Source of the DNA: Vreelandella olivaria
Lineage (GTDB): Bacteria > Pseudomonadota > Gammaproteobacteria > Pseudomonadales > Halomonadaceae
Direction of reading: 5' to 3'
DNA: 64,000 nt
Assembly: GCA_004295565.1 (NCBI GenBank)
Contig: AP019416.1
Location: 744,001-808,000, forward strand
A program made the position numbers and the translations under genes. Every line of letters starts with the position of its first letter. Positions within the stretch are counted from its first letter, which is position 1. Positions 10,050 through 19,664 of the stretch are shown in pieces. The notes under the pieces were generated by a model. The model was not told where the DNA came from and ran no database searches. It saw only the letters and a list, made by a program, of their open reading frames with translations.

Positions 10050-11020
10050 ATGCGAACTCTACGCTCTCTATACACCACGGCAGCTGCCGCTTCTATGCTA
10101 GCGGTCGCGCTTCCAGCAAGTGCTCAACAGCTCTCAATCGCGACGGGTGGTACCGGTGGCGTTTACTATCCTATCGGCGGTGGTTTTGCCGAAATGATCA
10201 ACAACCATATCGAAGGGGCTCAGGCCACGGCTGAAGTCACCGGTGCTTCGGTTGAAAATATGGGGCTGATCATGCGCGGCGATGCTGACCTGGCGCTGGT
10301 ACTCGCGGATACCGCTTACCAAGCCTATACCGGCACGGATGACTTTGAAGGTCGCCAGATTGAAAACGCCCGTGCGCTGGCCTCGGTTTACCCCAACGCC
10401 GTACAGCTGGTCACCCTGGCAGAATCAGATATTGAATCGATTGCTGACTTGGCTGGCAAGCGAGTCTCTGTTGGTGCACCGGGTAGCGGTACCGAGCTAA
10501 ATGCCCGCGCGCTGTTAGAAGCCAATGGCATTAGCTATGAAGACTTCACTCCCCAGCGCCTTAACTTCAACGAAACTGCTGATGCCATTCGCGACGGTGA
10601 TATCGACGCTGGTTTCTGGAGCGTAGGGCCGCCCACCAGTTCAATTCTCAACTTGGCCGCTACCCGCGATATTCGCCTGATCGGTCTGTCTGATGAAGAA
10701 GTGGCCAATGCCCAGGAAGAAGAAGCGGTATTTGCTCCCTACCAGCTTGCTGCCGGTATGTACGACGGTATGGACGAAGCTGTTCAGACCATCGGTATTC
10801 CCAACGTGCTGGTCGTCAATGCCGATATGGACGAAGAGCTGGCGTATCAGTTGACCCAACTGCTGTTTGAAAACACCGATGAGCTGATCGCGGTTCACCC
10901 GGCAGCTAACGATACCACCGTTGAGTTCACCATGGAGTCAACCCCGTACCGCTGCACCCAGGCGCAATACGCTACTTTGAAGAAGTGGGTGCCGAAATCC
11001 CGGATCGTCTGCGTCCGTAA
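10050..11020 (+). CDS. TRAP transporter TAXI-family solute receptor (frameshifted near 10945)
   Basis: Periplasmic receptor of the TAXI class (TRAP-associated extracytoplasmic immunogenic), about 323 residues. The signal peptide runs from MRTLRSLYTT to the ASA-QQ cleavage site (about residue 25). The conserved first strand IATGGTGGVYYPIGG is diagnostic for the family, as are the GKRVSVGAPGSGTE and DAGFWSVGPP segments. A G is missing at about 10945 (CCGGTA read as CCGTA). Restoring it gives the usual family ending, with HPGAIRYFEEVG then stop TAA 11018-11020, rather than the altered tail ending at 11027. A good ribosome site (GGAGG) precedes ATG 10050. Ligands of characterised TAXI receptors are C4-C5 acids; the actual substrate is not readable. 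Confidence 0.9.
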
Positions 11021-11048
11021 TCGTTAAAGTGCATTGAAGGATATTGCC

Positions 11049-11561
11049 ATGCAGTGGCAGCAACGACTGGTGGCGCTACTCATTGCATGTTGTCCGTTCG
11101 CCGAAGTGGGGGCCTCCCCCGCTTCGGCGTCTGCGTTTATGCGCTTAGCCGTGATGACTGATCAGGGCGACACGCTAGTGGATGCTGCGGTGCCTGCTGG
11201 TGGTCGCTGGTGTATTAAGTGGCAGCACTCCGTTGAACATTTCACGGTGCTGGACTGCTATCGTAATGTAGCGGGTGTCATGCAATTGGAGCGTAGCCAT
11301 CAACCTGATTTCGCCGCCGGGCTTGGGCATATTTTTGGCCGTGGTGAGCAGGTGTCAGACGGTGAGGGCGGTTACTGGATCAATGCCATTAACGAGCCTG
11401 TAGCCAATAACCGGTATGTGTTGAGGGTGGGTTCACCGGCTGTCAATCATCGCGTGGTGTGGCCAGATGGTGAACATGCGTCAGTAAGCCTAAGTGAGCA
11501 CGCTGCTGGACAGCGAGTGACTATTCAACTGACAGATCCTCACGCATCTTCGCGTGAATAA
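11049..11561 (+). CDS. DUF1850 protein, TAXI-TRAP associated
   Basis: 170-residue exported protein placed between the TAXI receptor and the fused permease, the position in which DUF1850 proteins are commonly encoded. It has a cleavable signal peptide (hydrophobic LVALLIACCPF, then ASPASAS). The mature part is mostly beta, with the conserved family pattern KWQHSVEHFTVLDCY and a later VVWPDG. The start at ATG 11049 is preferred over TTG 11034 because GAAGGA lies at the right distance. The molecular role of the family is unknown. Context suggests an accessory periplasmic or lipid-facing subunit of the transporter. Confidence is high for family membership and low for function. Confidence 0.8.
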   Translation: MQWQQRLVALLIACCPFAEVGASPASASAFMRLAVMTDQGDTLVDAAVPAGGRWCIKWQHSVEHFTVLDCYRNVAGVMQLERSHQPDFAAGLGHIFGRGEQVSDGEGGYWINAINEPVANNRYVLRVGSPAVNHRVVWPDGEHASVSLSEHAAGQRVTIQLTDPHASSRE

Positions 11562-11593
11562 AAACGACATTAGTTAACGCTTCCGAGGACTTC

Positions 11594-13610
11594 ATGAGCG
11601 AATCCAATCAACCGTCGAGCGTGGTGCCGGGCGGTAATGCGATTCAACCCCGCATGGTGCTGTGGTCGATCACCATTGTGGCGGTGGGTCTTTCCCTGTT
11701 CCAACTCTATTCTGCCGGTATTCAACCCTTAGGGCTTTTTTATCAGCGCAGTATTCACCTGGCATTGATCATGGTGCTGGCATTTTTAATGTTTCCAGCC
11801 TTCGGCCCCACCCGCAAGCGTGGTGTATTGGGCTGGGGGCTTGATCTGCTGTTTTTGCTGGGGCGATCATCACCGGTGGCTACTTAGTGCTTAACCTGGA
11901 TGCAATTTTTAGCCGTGCAGGGTTTTGGAATGACACCGATATTCTGGTTGCCTGTATTGCCACGGTGACGGTACTGGAAGCTAGCCGCCGTGCGGTGGGT
12001 TTTGGGATGACCGTGATAGGCCTATTGGCGATTGTCTACGCCTTTGCCGGGCCGCGGGGCGAGCTGCCGTGGTTGGGCGAGTGGATGCCGGGCATTCTTG
12101 AGCACCGCGGATACACCATCGACCGGGTCGCCGGTCAACTCTACCTGGGGCAAGAGGGCATCTTTGGTCTGCCGCTAGGCGTCGCGGCGACTTATATCTT
12201 TATTTTTGTCCTCTTTGGCGCTTTTTGGAGTGCACTGGGGCGGGCAAATTCTTTATCGATATGGCCTATGCGGCGACCGGTCGCCAGCGCGGCGGCTCCC
12301 GCCAAGGCGGCGGTATTAGCGTCGGCGGGTATGGGTTCGATTTCTGGCAGCGCGATTGCCAACGTCGTCACCACCGGTGCCTTTACCATTCCGTTGATGA
12401 AACGGCTGGGCTACAAGGCCAAGCAGGCGGGCGGTATCGAAGCCGCGGCCTCCACCGGTGGGCAGATTATGCCGCCGCTGATGGGGCGGGGGCATTCCTG
12501 ATTGCTGAGTACACCAATACGCCGTACCTGGATATCGTCAAAGTCAGTATTCTGCCGGCGATTATGTATTTCGCCACGGTCTACCTGTTTGTACATATTA
12601 TCGCTCTCAAGCAGGGCATGCAGGGGCTTCCCAAAGACGAGCTGCCGCAGATGCGCCAAGTCATGAAGGATGGCTGGCACTTCCTGCTGCCGCTGGCGGT
12701 GCTGGTGTGGCTGCTAGCGATGAGCATGTCGCCCATGCGGGTTGGCTACTACGCAGTAGTGACCATTCTGGCGGTGGCGGTATTGCGCTACGTGCTGTGG
12801 TTCTTCTTTGTGGCGCCCAGCCAAGGCCAGCCCGTGACCGCTTCGGCGGTTAAAGATGTGGTGCGCTCAGGCTTTGCCAAGCTGATTGAAGGCTTGGAGT
12901 TAGGTGCTCGCAACGCGGTAGCGGTTTCCATGGCCTGTGCGGTCGCTGGGATTATCGTTGGCGTGGTGGGCCTCACCGGGTTGGGGCTGAAATTCTCCTC
13001 CATGATGCTGGCCTTCTCCGGCGGCAACCTGGTGTTGGCGTTGGTGATGGTGCTGTTAGCTAGCCTGGTGCTGGGGATGGGGCTGCCCGTTACCGCCAGC
13101 TATATCGTGCTTATTGTACTCGTCGGGCCTGCATTGACTGCCGAGTTTGGTGTGCCGCTACTGGTCGCCCACTTGGTAGTGTTCTGGTACTCCCAGGACT
13201 CCAATGTGACGCCGCCCATCGCCTTGGCAGGCTTTGCCGGGGCGGCGATTGCGGGCAGTAAACCGATGGAAACCAGCTTCCAGGCATGGAAGTTTGCCAA
13301 AGGCCTCTACCTGATTCCGCTGTTTATGGTCTTCAATCCCGAGATCATCGTTGGTGGCCCGGTGCCGGTGGTTATCTGGAACGGGGTGATCGCCATTCTG
13401 GCGTTAGGTGCCTTTGCCGCGGCGCTGGAGGGCTATCTGTTTACCCGAATGTCGTGGCTGCCCCGCATCGCCATTACCGCCGCGATTTTTGGGGTGTTTT
13501 ACCCTAATCTGATGACCGAAATTGCCGGTGTCGCGGTCATGATTGTCGCCATAGGGGCTAACTGGTTGGCCAGTAAGCGCGAAGCGCCTGCGGCACCCGT
13601 TAGTGGTTAA
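11594..13610 (+). CDS. TRAP transporter fused permease, TAXI type (four indels)
   Basis: Fusion of the small and large TRAP membrane subunits, about 672 residues after repair. It is broken by single G losses at about 11862, 12238 and 12484 (all GGGGG to GGGG) and one probable extra base near 12290. The arithmetic of three losses and one gain restores one continuous frame. Family markers are the SGSAIANVVTTGAFTIPLMK motif, GIEAAASTGGQIMPPLMGAGAF, GLGLKFSS and GMGLPVTASYIVLI. The N-terminal part (about residues 1-200) corresponds to the DctQ-like four-helix unit. It is the last gene of the receptor-DUF1850-permease operon and is followed by a strong terminator. Confidence 0.88.
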
Positions 13611-13646
13611 ACGCTACAGACGGATCCAAAGGTAGCCAGCAACAGA

Positions 13647-13677
13647 AAAGGCCCGGAGATTATCTCTCCGGGCCTTT
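13647..13677. terminator. Bidirectional terminator between TAXI permease and mrcA
   Basis: Stem AAAGGCCCGGAGA (from 13647) paired with TCTCCGGGCCTTT (to 13677) around a five-base loop, with A and T runs outside. It serves the two convergent transcripts. Confidence 0.88.
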
Positions 13678-13718
13678 CGTTTGGTGTACTACGGGATTGG
13701 CAGGTCTAGAAGACTGAG

Positions 13719-16238
13719 TTAGAAGATCGACTCAGCGGTGCCTGAACCCTGAGAGCCACTGGCCTCTTCCAGCTCGCGACTAATGCGGCGTTGCTGGTAA
13801 TCCGGCAGATGATCCTGATGGAACAGCTCGGTAATCCCACCAGACTGGCCGTCCGCTAAGCGTTGGCCTGTGTCGGGATCCACACGAGCGGTGACCACCG
13901 TCGCTGGACGTTCAGGCACCGCGTTCGGCGTACCTTCCAGGGCATCGCCCATAAACTCTACCCAAATGGGGAGCGCGGCCTGAGCGCCATACTCAGAGAT
14001 GGTTTCGTTGCTGTCTTTACCGACCCAGACCGTGGTCACTAGGTTGCTATTAAAGCCCGCAAACCAAGCGTCGCGCTGGCTGTTAGTGGTACCGGTCTTG
14101 CCGACGATATCTTCACGGTTAAGGCTCAGTGCGCCGCGGCCAGTACCCGAGGTGATAACGTCACGCAGCATATCGCGCAGGATATACACCGCCGCCGGGT
14201 CGGCTACCCGTTTGGCGATCGGGTATTCGCGACCATCGATCTCTACCGTTTCCTGATCTTCGGCACAGCTGGGGCAAGCCACCTGCGGAGTGGCTTCATC
14301 AATCACTTCGTTATCATCGTCACGGGTGACCCGTTCAATAAACCAGGGTGACACCTGGAAGCCGCCATTGGCGATGACTGCGTAGGCGTTGGTCATCTCC
14401 AACGGCGTTAAGCTCGCACTACCTAACGCTAATGATAAGCCACGGGGAGTTGAGCAGGAGAGAAGCCGAAGCCTTTCAAAAGTTAATCGTGTAATCCAGT
14501 CCCATGGTCTGTAGTACACGGATAGTGACCAGGTTGCGCGAACGGGCGAGAGCTGGGCGTAAGCGCATAGGGCCTTGGAAATCGCGGCTGGAGTTGACCG
14601 GCCGCCACAACGAATTGCTGCCATCATCGAGTACCACGGGTGAATCGTTAACCACGCTGGCGGCGTTCATCTCACCCTCTGCAAGGGCTGCTAAGTAAAT
14701 AAACGGTTTGAAAATCGAGCCCGATTGGCGGCGAGCCTGCACCGCGCGGTTGAACTTACTGGCGTTAAAGTCGAAACCGCCCTGGAGTGCCAGGATAGCA
14801 CCGGTTTGCGGGTCTTGAGCGACCAGCGAGCCTTCCGCATCTGGCTGTTGAGAGAGGCGTAGCGAGCCATCTTCATTCTCAATAACGCGCACCATATCGC
14901 CACGTACCGCAATGGCTTCCGCTGAACTGGGCTCGGCACCTCGGCTACGGGGGCTCAAATAGGGGCGTGCCCAGCGTAAGCCTTCCCAGGCGATGGTTTG
15001 TAGCCCGCCGTTGCGGGTCAGTACCTGCATTTCGCGACCGCTGCTCTCTACCACAATGGCAGGCTGGAGCAGCCCATAGTTGGGGGTACGTTCAAGTACC
15101 TGCACCCAGTTGCTGACGTCGCCATCGATCCCTTCGACTTCGGTCTGGCTGCGCTGGGCAGCTTGACGTGCGGTCTGGCGAATCTCAGGCGACTCGGAAA
15201 GCTCCTCTTCAAGCCCTTGGGTGGCAGTTTGCTCCTGGGCTTCTACAAGGCTTGCGGCAATCTCGCGCTCTGGCCCGCGCCAGCCATGGCGCAGGTCATA
15301 GGCCGTTAGCCCGTTGGCGAGCGCTTGGCGGGCAAAGGGCTGCAGCTCGCTATCAATCGTAGTGTAAATCCGATAGCCGCCGGTATAGGCCTCATCACCA
15401 AAGCGTTCCACCGCATACTGTCGCGCCATTTCGGAGACATAGGAGGCATCGACTTCAGCTTGGGTGTAGTGACGACGGGCCGTGACGGGTTCCTGAACGG
15501 CCGCTTGGTAGGTGGCGTCATCGATATGCCCCAGCTCGCGCATACGGAAGAGGATCCAGTTACGACGAATCAGCGAGCGCTCGGAGTTGGCCAGCGGGTT
15601 AAAGGTAGAAGGAGCCTTAGGTAACCCGGCAATCATGGCCGTTTGCGCCAGGCTAAGCTCGGCAAGCGGCTTGTCGTAATAGGTTTCAGCGGCGGCGGCG
15701 ATACCATAGGCGCGATTGCCCAGGAAAATCTTGTTCACGTAAAGCTCGAAGATTTGCTCTTTATTGAGTATCTGCTCCATTTGCAGCGCCAGCAGGATTT
15801 CACGAATTTTGCGCGTAAACGTCTGATCGAGCGTCAACATATAGTTACGTGCGACCTGCATGGTGATCGTTGAGCCGCCGGATTGAATGTCGCCACTCAT
15901 CGCCAGTTGAACCACGGCCCGCGCCAAGCCACGCGGATCCACCCCGGCGTGGTCGAAGTAGCTGGCATCTTCGGCCGCGGTCAAGGCGTCGATCATATCT
16001 TGTGGAATTTCGTCAAAGTTGATCGCCATACGGCGCTCTTCACCGAATTCGCCAATCAGCTTACCGTCCCGGGTAAAAATACGCAGCGGTGTATGCAGTT
16101 CAAAGTCCTGCAGTTGGCGTACATCTGGCAGACCCGGCGCAAAGTAAATGGCGGCTCCCACTACGGCTAACGCACTAGCACCGACCAACGACACGATGAG
16201 AAAAACAGCGACACAATAAGGTTTCGAAGAAACGTCAT
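13719..16238 (-). CDS. mrcA: Penicillin-binding protein 1A (bifunctional transglycosylase/transpeptidase; three indels)
   Basis: Class A PBP polymerising and cross-linking peptidoglycan at the inner membrane, about 840 residues after repair. One transmembrane helix lies near the N-terminus. The GT51 domain shows the catalytic EDASYFDHAG and the GGSTITMQVARN motif. The transpeptidase domain shows SxxK as SIFK (in SGSIFKPF), SxN as SRN, and KTGT. Single bases are lost at about 14478 (T run), 14453 (C run) and 16188 (T run). The last of these matters for the start: with it restored, the protein begins MTFLRNLIVSL at ATG 16238, the usual PBP1A beginning, rather than at the GTG at 16251. It is divergent from pilM, a common gammaproteobacterial arrangement. 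Confidence 0.9.
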
Positions 16239-16441
16239 GTACGGAGAGCACCCTGGGAAGAATGAAAAGATCGGCATCTAAACGGCCGTATCATGCAATT
16301 GGCAGCCATTATAGGAACCTGAGGCGGCGGCCACCAGTGTTGATATTCGCTAAGTTGATCCACGTGTGACGTCACTAAAAATCATGTAACCTCAAACCAC
16401 ATGTGAAAAACGGGCGATAAGCAGGCGGAGCCAGACCCAAT

Positions 16442-17512
16442 ATGCGCTTTCTAAAACCTGGTAAAGGGTTGATCGGCGTCGATATTACCTCGGCGACCGT
16501 CAAGCTGCTTGAGCTTAAACAGTGCCACGATAATTACCAAGTAGAAAGCTATGCCGTACGGCCGCTGCGCGAAGGGGCCGTCGTGGAGCGCCGAATCCGC
16601 GATATTGATGACGTGGCCAGCGTGCTTAGCCGCGCCGTGGAGCACGCCAAACCCTCTACCCGTAAAGCGGCGGTGGCTGTTCCCGCCAGCGCCGCAATCA
16701 CCAAGACGCTTAGCTTCCCTATCGGGCTAAGTGAAGAGGAAATTGAAGAGCGCATCGTGGCCGAATCAGACCGCCATATTCCGTTTCCGTTCAATGAAGT
16801 GGCATTTGATTTTGAGTGCCTTAGTCCCGCCCCCTTTGACGATGAGCAGCAGCAGGTGGTGCTGGTTGCCTGTCGGCAGCAGGATGTGACACAGCTTACC
16901 GACACGCTTGAGCGAGCGGGCTTAGAACCCGCGGCAGTAGACGTGGAAACCTTTGCCATGGAACGTTCGCTCGCCGAGCTGCGTCGCCAGCTAAACGTAG
17001 AGAATGACCCCACCGCCTGCGTTGGTTTGGTGGATATTGGCGCCAATATGAATGCCTTCCACGTCGTTCGTGGTGGGCATATCGTCTATACCCGCGACAC
17101 CGTGTTTGGCGGCCGTCAGCTCACCGATGCGATTCGCGACCATTATGACTTAAGCATGGAGGAAGCGGGCTTCGCTAAAAAGCGCGGTGGACTACCCGAC
17201 GATTACCATGAGCGTGTCCTTAACCCTTTTCTGGAAACCGTGGTGCAGCAGGTGGGGCGCTCCCTGCAGCTTTACTACACCGCCGGACGACAGCAAGAGG
17301 TGAAACATATTGTACTGGCGGGTGGCTCGAGCGTAATTCCCGGGCTTGCCGAGCGCATTGCTGAAGATAGCGGTATGTCGGTGACCATTGCCAACCCTTT
17401 CCAGCGCATGCGGGTGAATAAGCGGTTAAATCTTCAGGCCTTAACCAATGATGCCCCGGCAATGCTTACCGCGGGTGGTCTGGCCATGAGGGTTAGCCTG
17501 GATATTGCATAG
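16442..17512 (+). CDS. pilM: Type IV pilus assembly protein PilM
   Basis: Cytoplasmic actin-like ATPase-fold protein of the type IV pilus alignment complex, 356 residues and intact. The FtsA-like nucleotide fold is seen in LIGVDITSATVKLLEL (about 10-25), VGLVDIGANMNAF (about 194) and VLAGGSSVIPGLAE (near 290). PilM binds the short cytoplasmic tail of PilN and links the secretin-PilNOP complex to the cytoplasmic motor. It is the first gene of pilMNOPQ, normally directly followed by pilN. Here an insertion sequence separates the two, so pilM and pilN are about 1.6 kb apart and coupling of their expression may be lost. Confidence 0.94.
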   Translation: MRFLKPGKGLIGVDITSATVKLLELKQCHDNYQVESYAVRPLREGAVVERRIRDIDDVASVLSRAVEHAKPSTRKAAVAVPASAAITKTLSFPIGLSEEEIEERIVAESDRHIPFPFNEVAFDFECLSPAPFDDEQQQVVLVACRQQDVTQLTDTLERAGLEPAAVDVETFAMERSLAELRRQLNVENDPTACVGLVDIGANMNAFHVVRGGHIVYTRDTVFGGRQLTDAIRDHYDLSMEEAGFAKKRGGLPDDYHERVLNPFLETVVQQVGRSLQLYYTAGRQQEVKHIVLAGGSSVIPGLAERIAEDSGMSVTIANPFQRMRVNKRLNLQALTNDAPAMLTAGGLAMRVSLDIA

Positions 17513-17540
17513 GACATGAAAAAGGCGGCTGAAAATCGGT

Positions 17541-17546
17541 TATAAT
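17541..17546 (+). promoter_or_regulatory. Likely -10 box of the transposase gene
   Basis: A perfect TATAAT stands 38 bases before the transposase ATG. No good -35 is visible at 16-18 bases upstream, the usual state for an insertion sequence kept weakly expressed until it lands next to an outward -35. Confidence 0.5.
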
Positions 17547-17583
17547 TCAAGCTCCTACACAAGAACCAACCGCCTCAGCCGCC

Positions 17584-18903
17584 ATGACAAAATGTACCAC
17601 GCCGTCCGCTTCCTTTCCACGCTGCAAAGGCCGTCAGGTCATCGCCCGTTTCGATGGCGGTGATCTCACTTCCGACGGCGGTATCCTGCTGCTGCGGCAG
17701 CTCGATCGCGAGATGGGCCTGACCCGCGCCGTCGCTCGCCGGCTCAGCGACGAGCGCGACGCTCAGCGCTGCCTGCATCGCACCGAAACCCTGGTCCGGC
17801 AGCGCGTGTTCGGCCTGGCGCTGGGCTATGAGGATCTCAATGACCACCAGGCCCTGCGTCACGATATCGCCCTGCAGACCGCCGTCGATACCGATGGCGT
17901 GCTGGCCAGTCAGTCCACCTTGTGCCGCTTCGAGCAGCAAGCCGACCGGGACTGGGCGATCACCATCCACGAAGAGATGATCGAGCAGTTCATCCGCTCG
18001 TTCCGGCGGCCACCCAAGAAACCGCTCTACCTCGACTTCGATGCCACCGACGATCGGGTGCATGGCCAGCAGCTCGGGCGGCACTTCAACGGCTACTACA
18101 ACCACTACATCTTCCTGCCGCTGTTCGTATTCTGTGGCGACCAGCTGCTGGTCAGCTATCTGCGTCCGGCCTCGCTGGATGCCGCTCACCACGCCGGTGC
18201 CATCCTCGCCCTGTTGGTGCGGCGGCTGCGCCAGGCGTGGCCTGAGGTGAAGATCGTCTTCCGAGGCGACAGCGGCTTCTGCCGTCCACTGATCCTCAAC
18301 TGGTGTGACCGCCACGGCGTCGATTACATCATCGGCCTCGCCGGCAACAAGCGCTTGGCCAAGCTGGCTCTGAACATCGACTACGCGTCGGCCATCCGCT
18401 TCGAGAAGACCTGGGAGAAGGAGCGTGTCTTCGGCTTCATCGAGTACGCTGCCAAGAGCTGGAAGGAGCGTCGACGAAAGGTCATCGTCAAGTCCGAGAC
18501 CAGCCGGCGTGGCTTCAACACCCGCTATGTGGTCACCAGCCTGCGCGGCTGCAGCGCCGAGTGGCTCTATGACCACCGCTACTGTGCTCGGGGCGAGATG
18601 GAGAACCGTATCAAGGAGCAGCAGTTCCTGTTCTCCGACCGCACCAGCTGCCACGAATGGTGGCCCAACCAGTACCGACTGCTGCTGTCGGGGTTGGCCT
18701 ACCTGCTGCTGGAGCGGCTGCGCCGGGTCTACCTCAAGCGCACCGCCTTCGCCCAGGCCCAGGTCAACACCCTCCGCCTGAAGCTGCTGAAGATCGGCGC
18801 TGTCATCACCCGCAACACGCGCACGATTCGGCTGATGTTGAGCAGCCAGTACCCGGAGCAGGACCTCTTCCTGAAGCTGGCCAGCAAGCTGGTGCCGGGA
18901 TAG
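17584..18903 (+). CDS. IS1380-family DDE transposase
   Basis: 439 residues, uninterrupted. The N-terminal block LTSDGGILLLRQLD and the RQRVFGLALGYEDLNDH region are typical of IS1380 transposases. DDE catalytic candidates are the aspartates in LYLDFDATDD (about residue 150), the aspartate in VFRGDSGFCRP (about 230), and the glutamate in the YCARGEMENRIKEQQ helix (about 340). The last is the YREK-like helix with a glutamate two residues before the asparagine. No frameshift is present, so the element is probably still able to move. The gene is transcribed in the same direction as the pil operon. A 454-codon open frame on the opposite strand is a shadow of its GC-rich codons. Confidence 0.92.
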   Translation: MTKCTTPSASFPRCKGRQVIARFDGGDLTSDGGILLLRQLDREMGLTRAVARRLSDERDAQRCLHRTETLVRQRVFGLALGYEDLNDHQALRHDIALQTAVDTDGVLASQSTLCRFEQQADRDWAITIHEEMIEQFIRSFRRPPKKPLYLDFDATDDRVHGQQLGRHFNGYYNHYIFLPLFVFCGDQLLVSYLRPASLDAAHHAGAILALLVRRLRQAWPEVKIVFRGDSGFCRPLILNWCDRHGVDYIIGLAGNKRLAKLALNIDYASAIRFEKTWEKERVFGFIEYAAKSWKERRRKVIVKSETSRRGFNTRYVVTSLRGCSAEWLYDHRYCARGEMENRIKEQQFLFSDRTSCHEWWPNQYRLLLSGLAYLLLERLRRVYLKRTAFAQAQVNTLRLKLLKIGAVITRNTRTIRLMLSSQYPEQDLFLKLASKLVPG

Positions 18904-18960
18904 CGCCGCGGCGTGCTGTCCCCGGCACAGAAAACACATGGGGGTAGGGGGAAATGCGCC

Positions 18961-18988
18961 TTGAGCTCAGGAAATTGATCAATATATA
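18961..18988 (+). promoter_or_regulatory. Possible outward promoter of the IS right end, reading into pilN
   Basis: TTGAGC (18961-18966), a 16-base spacer and TATATA (18983-18988) overlap the candidate right inverted repeat. Transcription would start about 100 bases before pilN. It is a weak consensus match, but in a place where a promoter would rescue pilNOPQ-aroKB. Confidence 0.35.
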
Positions 18989-19044
18989 GCCAACTTCCAG
19001 CTCTGGGCGGCATCATCGCCACCAAACCTGGCATTTAGGTGCTG

Positions 19045-19078
19045 CTGACCAACCCGATGCAACATCCGGGTTAGTCAG
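19045..19078. repeat. Perfectly paired hairpin upstream of pilN
   Basis: CTGAC-C-AACCCGATG and CATC-CGGGTT-A-GTCAG pair around a three-base loop. No T run follows, so it is not a typical terminator. It lies between the insertion sequence and pilN and may be part of either the element or the old intergenic region. Confidence 0.5.
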
Positions 19079-19091
19079 TGAGAGTTAGCCA

Positions 19092-19664
19092 ATGAGCATG
19101 ACGATTAACCTGCTGCCCTGGCGGGAAGCGCAGCGTGAACGGCGCACCCGCAAATTCTACGCCGTGGTGGCGGGTATGCTGGTGCTTGGCGTCGTGCTGG
19201 GTTTGCTTGTCGCGTATGTTTATCAGCTCAAGCTGGCCGCCCAGCAGCAGCGTAATGCCACCATTAGTGACCACATCGAGCGTCTTAATGCCGATATTGA
19301 GGGCGTTTCACACTACGCCAGCGACGCGCAACGGTTAGGCGAGCAGATCGCCGTTTTCCAGGCGCTGCAGGCCGAACGAACGGATGCGGTGCAGCTATTT
19401 AATGACGTGGCGGAAAGCGTGGCCAATGGCGTCATTTATCAACGCTTAGCGAAAAACGGTAACAGCGTCAGCGTTACAGCGGTGGCAGGCAGCGAGCGTC
19501 AGGTTTCCGAACAGCTGCGCCGTATTGCCGCTCTGCCAGGGTTGGCCGTTCCCTCGCTCTCAGCAGTAGAGAGTGAGCAAAATGGCTCAGGCCGGGTATT
19601 TCGTTTTGAAGTGGAGCAGCTCACCGCTCCATTGTCGCAAAGTGTTGAGGAGGCGCTTCCATGA
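19092..19664 (+). CDS. pilN: Type IV pilus assembly protein PilN
   Basis: Bitopic inner-membrane protein of the pilus alignment complex, 190 residues. The conserved cytoplasmic start MTINLLPWREAQRERR is the PilM-binding peptide. A transmembrane helix follows (about residues 22-45), then a coiled coil and a periplasmic ferredoxin-like domain with the late VPSLSAVE segment. It overlaps pilO by four bases (ATGA). Upstream it is preceded by the insertion sequence rather than by pilM. Confidence 0.93.
   Translation: MSMTINLLPWREAQRERRTRKFYAVVAGMLVLGVVLGLLVAYVYQLKLAAQQQRNATISDHIERLNADIEGVSHYASDAQRLGEQIAVFQALQAERTDAVQLFNDVAESVANGVIYQRLAKNGNSVSVTAVAGSERQVSEQLRRIAALPGLAVPSLSAVESEQNGSGRVFRFEVEQLTAPLSQSVEEALP

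Larger units (their letters stand above)
17528..19001 (+). mobile_element. IS1380-family insertion sequence between pilM and pilN (ends tentative)
   Basis: The element contains one intact transposase gene and lies in an operon that is contiguous in relatives. The tentative ends are an imperfect 17-base inverted repeat, 17528-17544 (GCTGAAAATCGGTTATA) against 18985-19001, 13 of 17 positions matching. I do not see a clean 4-base target duplication next to these ends, so the true boundaries could be some bases outside, anywhere within 17513-19091. The coding part is richer in G and C at third positions than its neighbours, as expected for an acquired element. No second copy is present in the window. 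Confidence 0.7.

Noticed and set aside
11594-13610. Broken recA, eno, alaS, gltB, TAXI permease and others as pseudogenes
   Set aside because: Breaks are single-base homopolymer changes in genes that include essential ones; repairing them restores full family sequences, so they are listed as genes with likely sequencing errors.
17575-18939. 454-codon open frame antisense to the transposase
   Set aside because: It mirrors the GC-rich third positions of the real gene; the product is low-complexity (Q, A, V, L, D-rich) and matches no family, while the sense frame is a clear IS1380 transposase.
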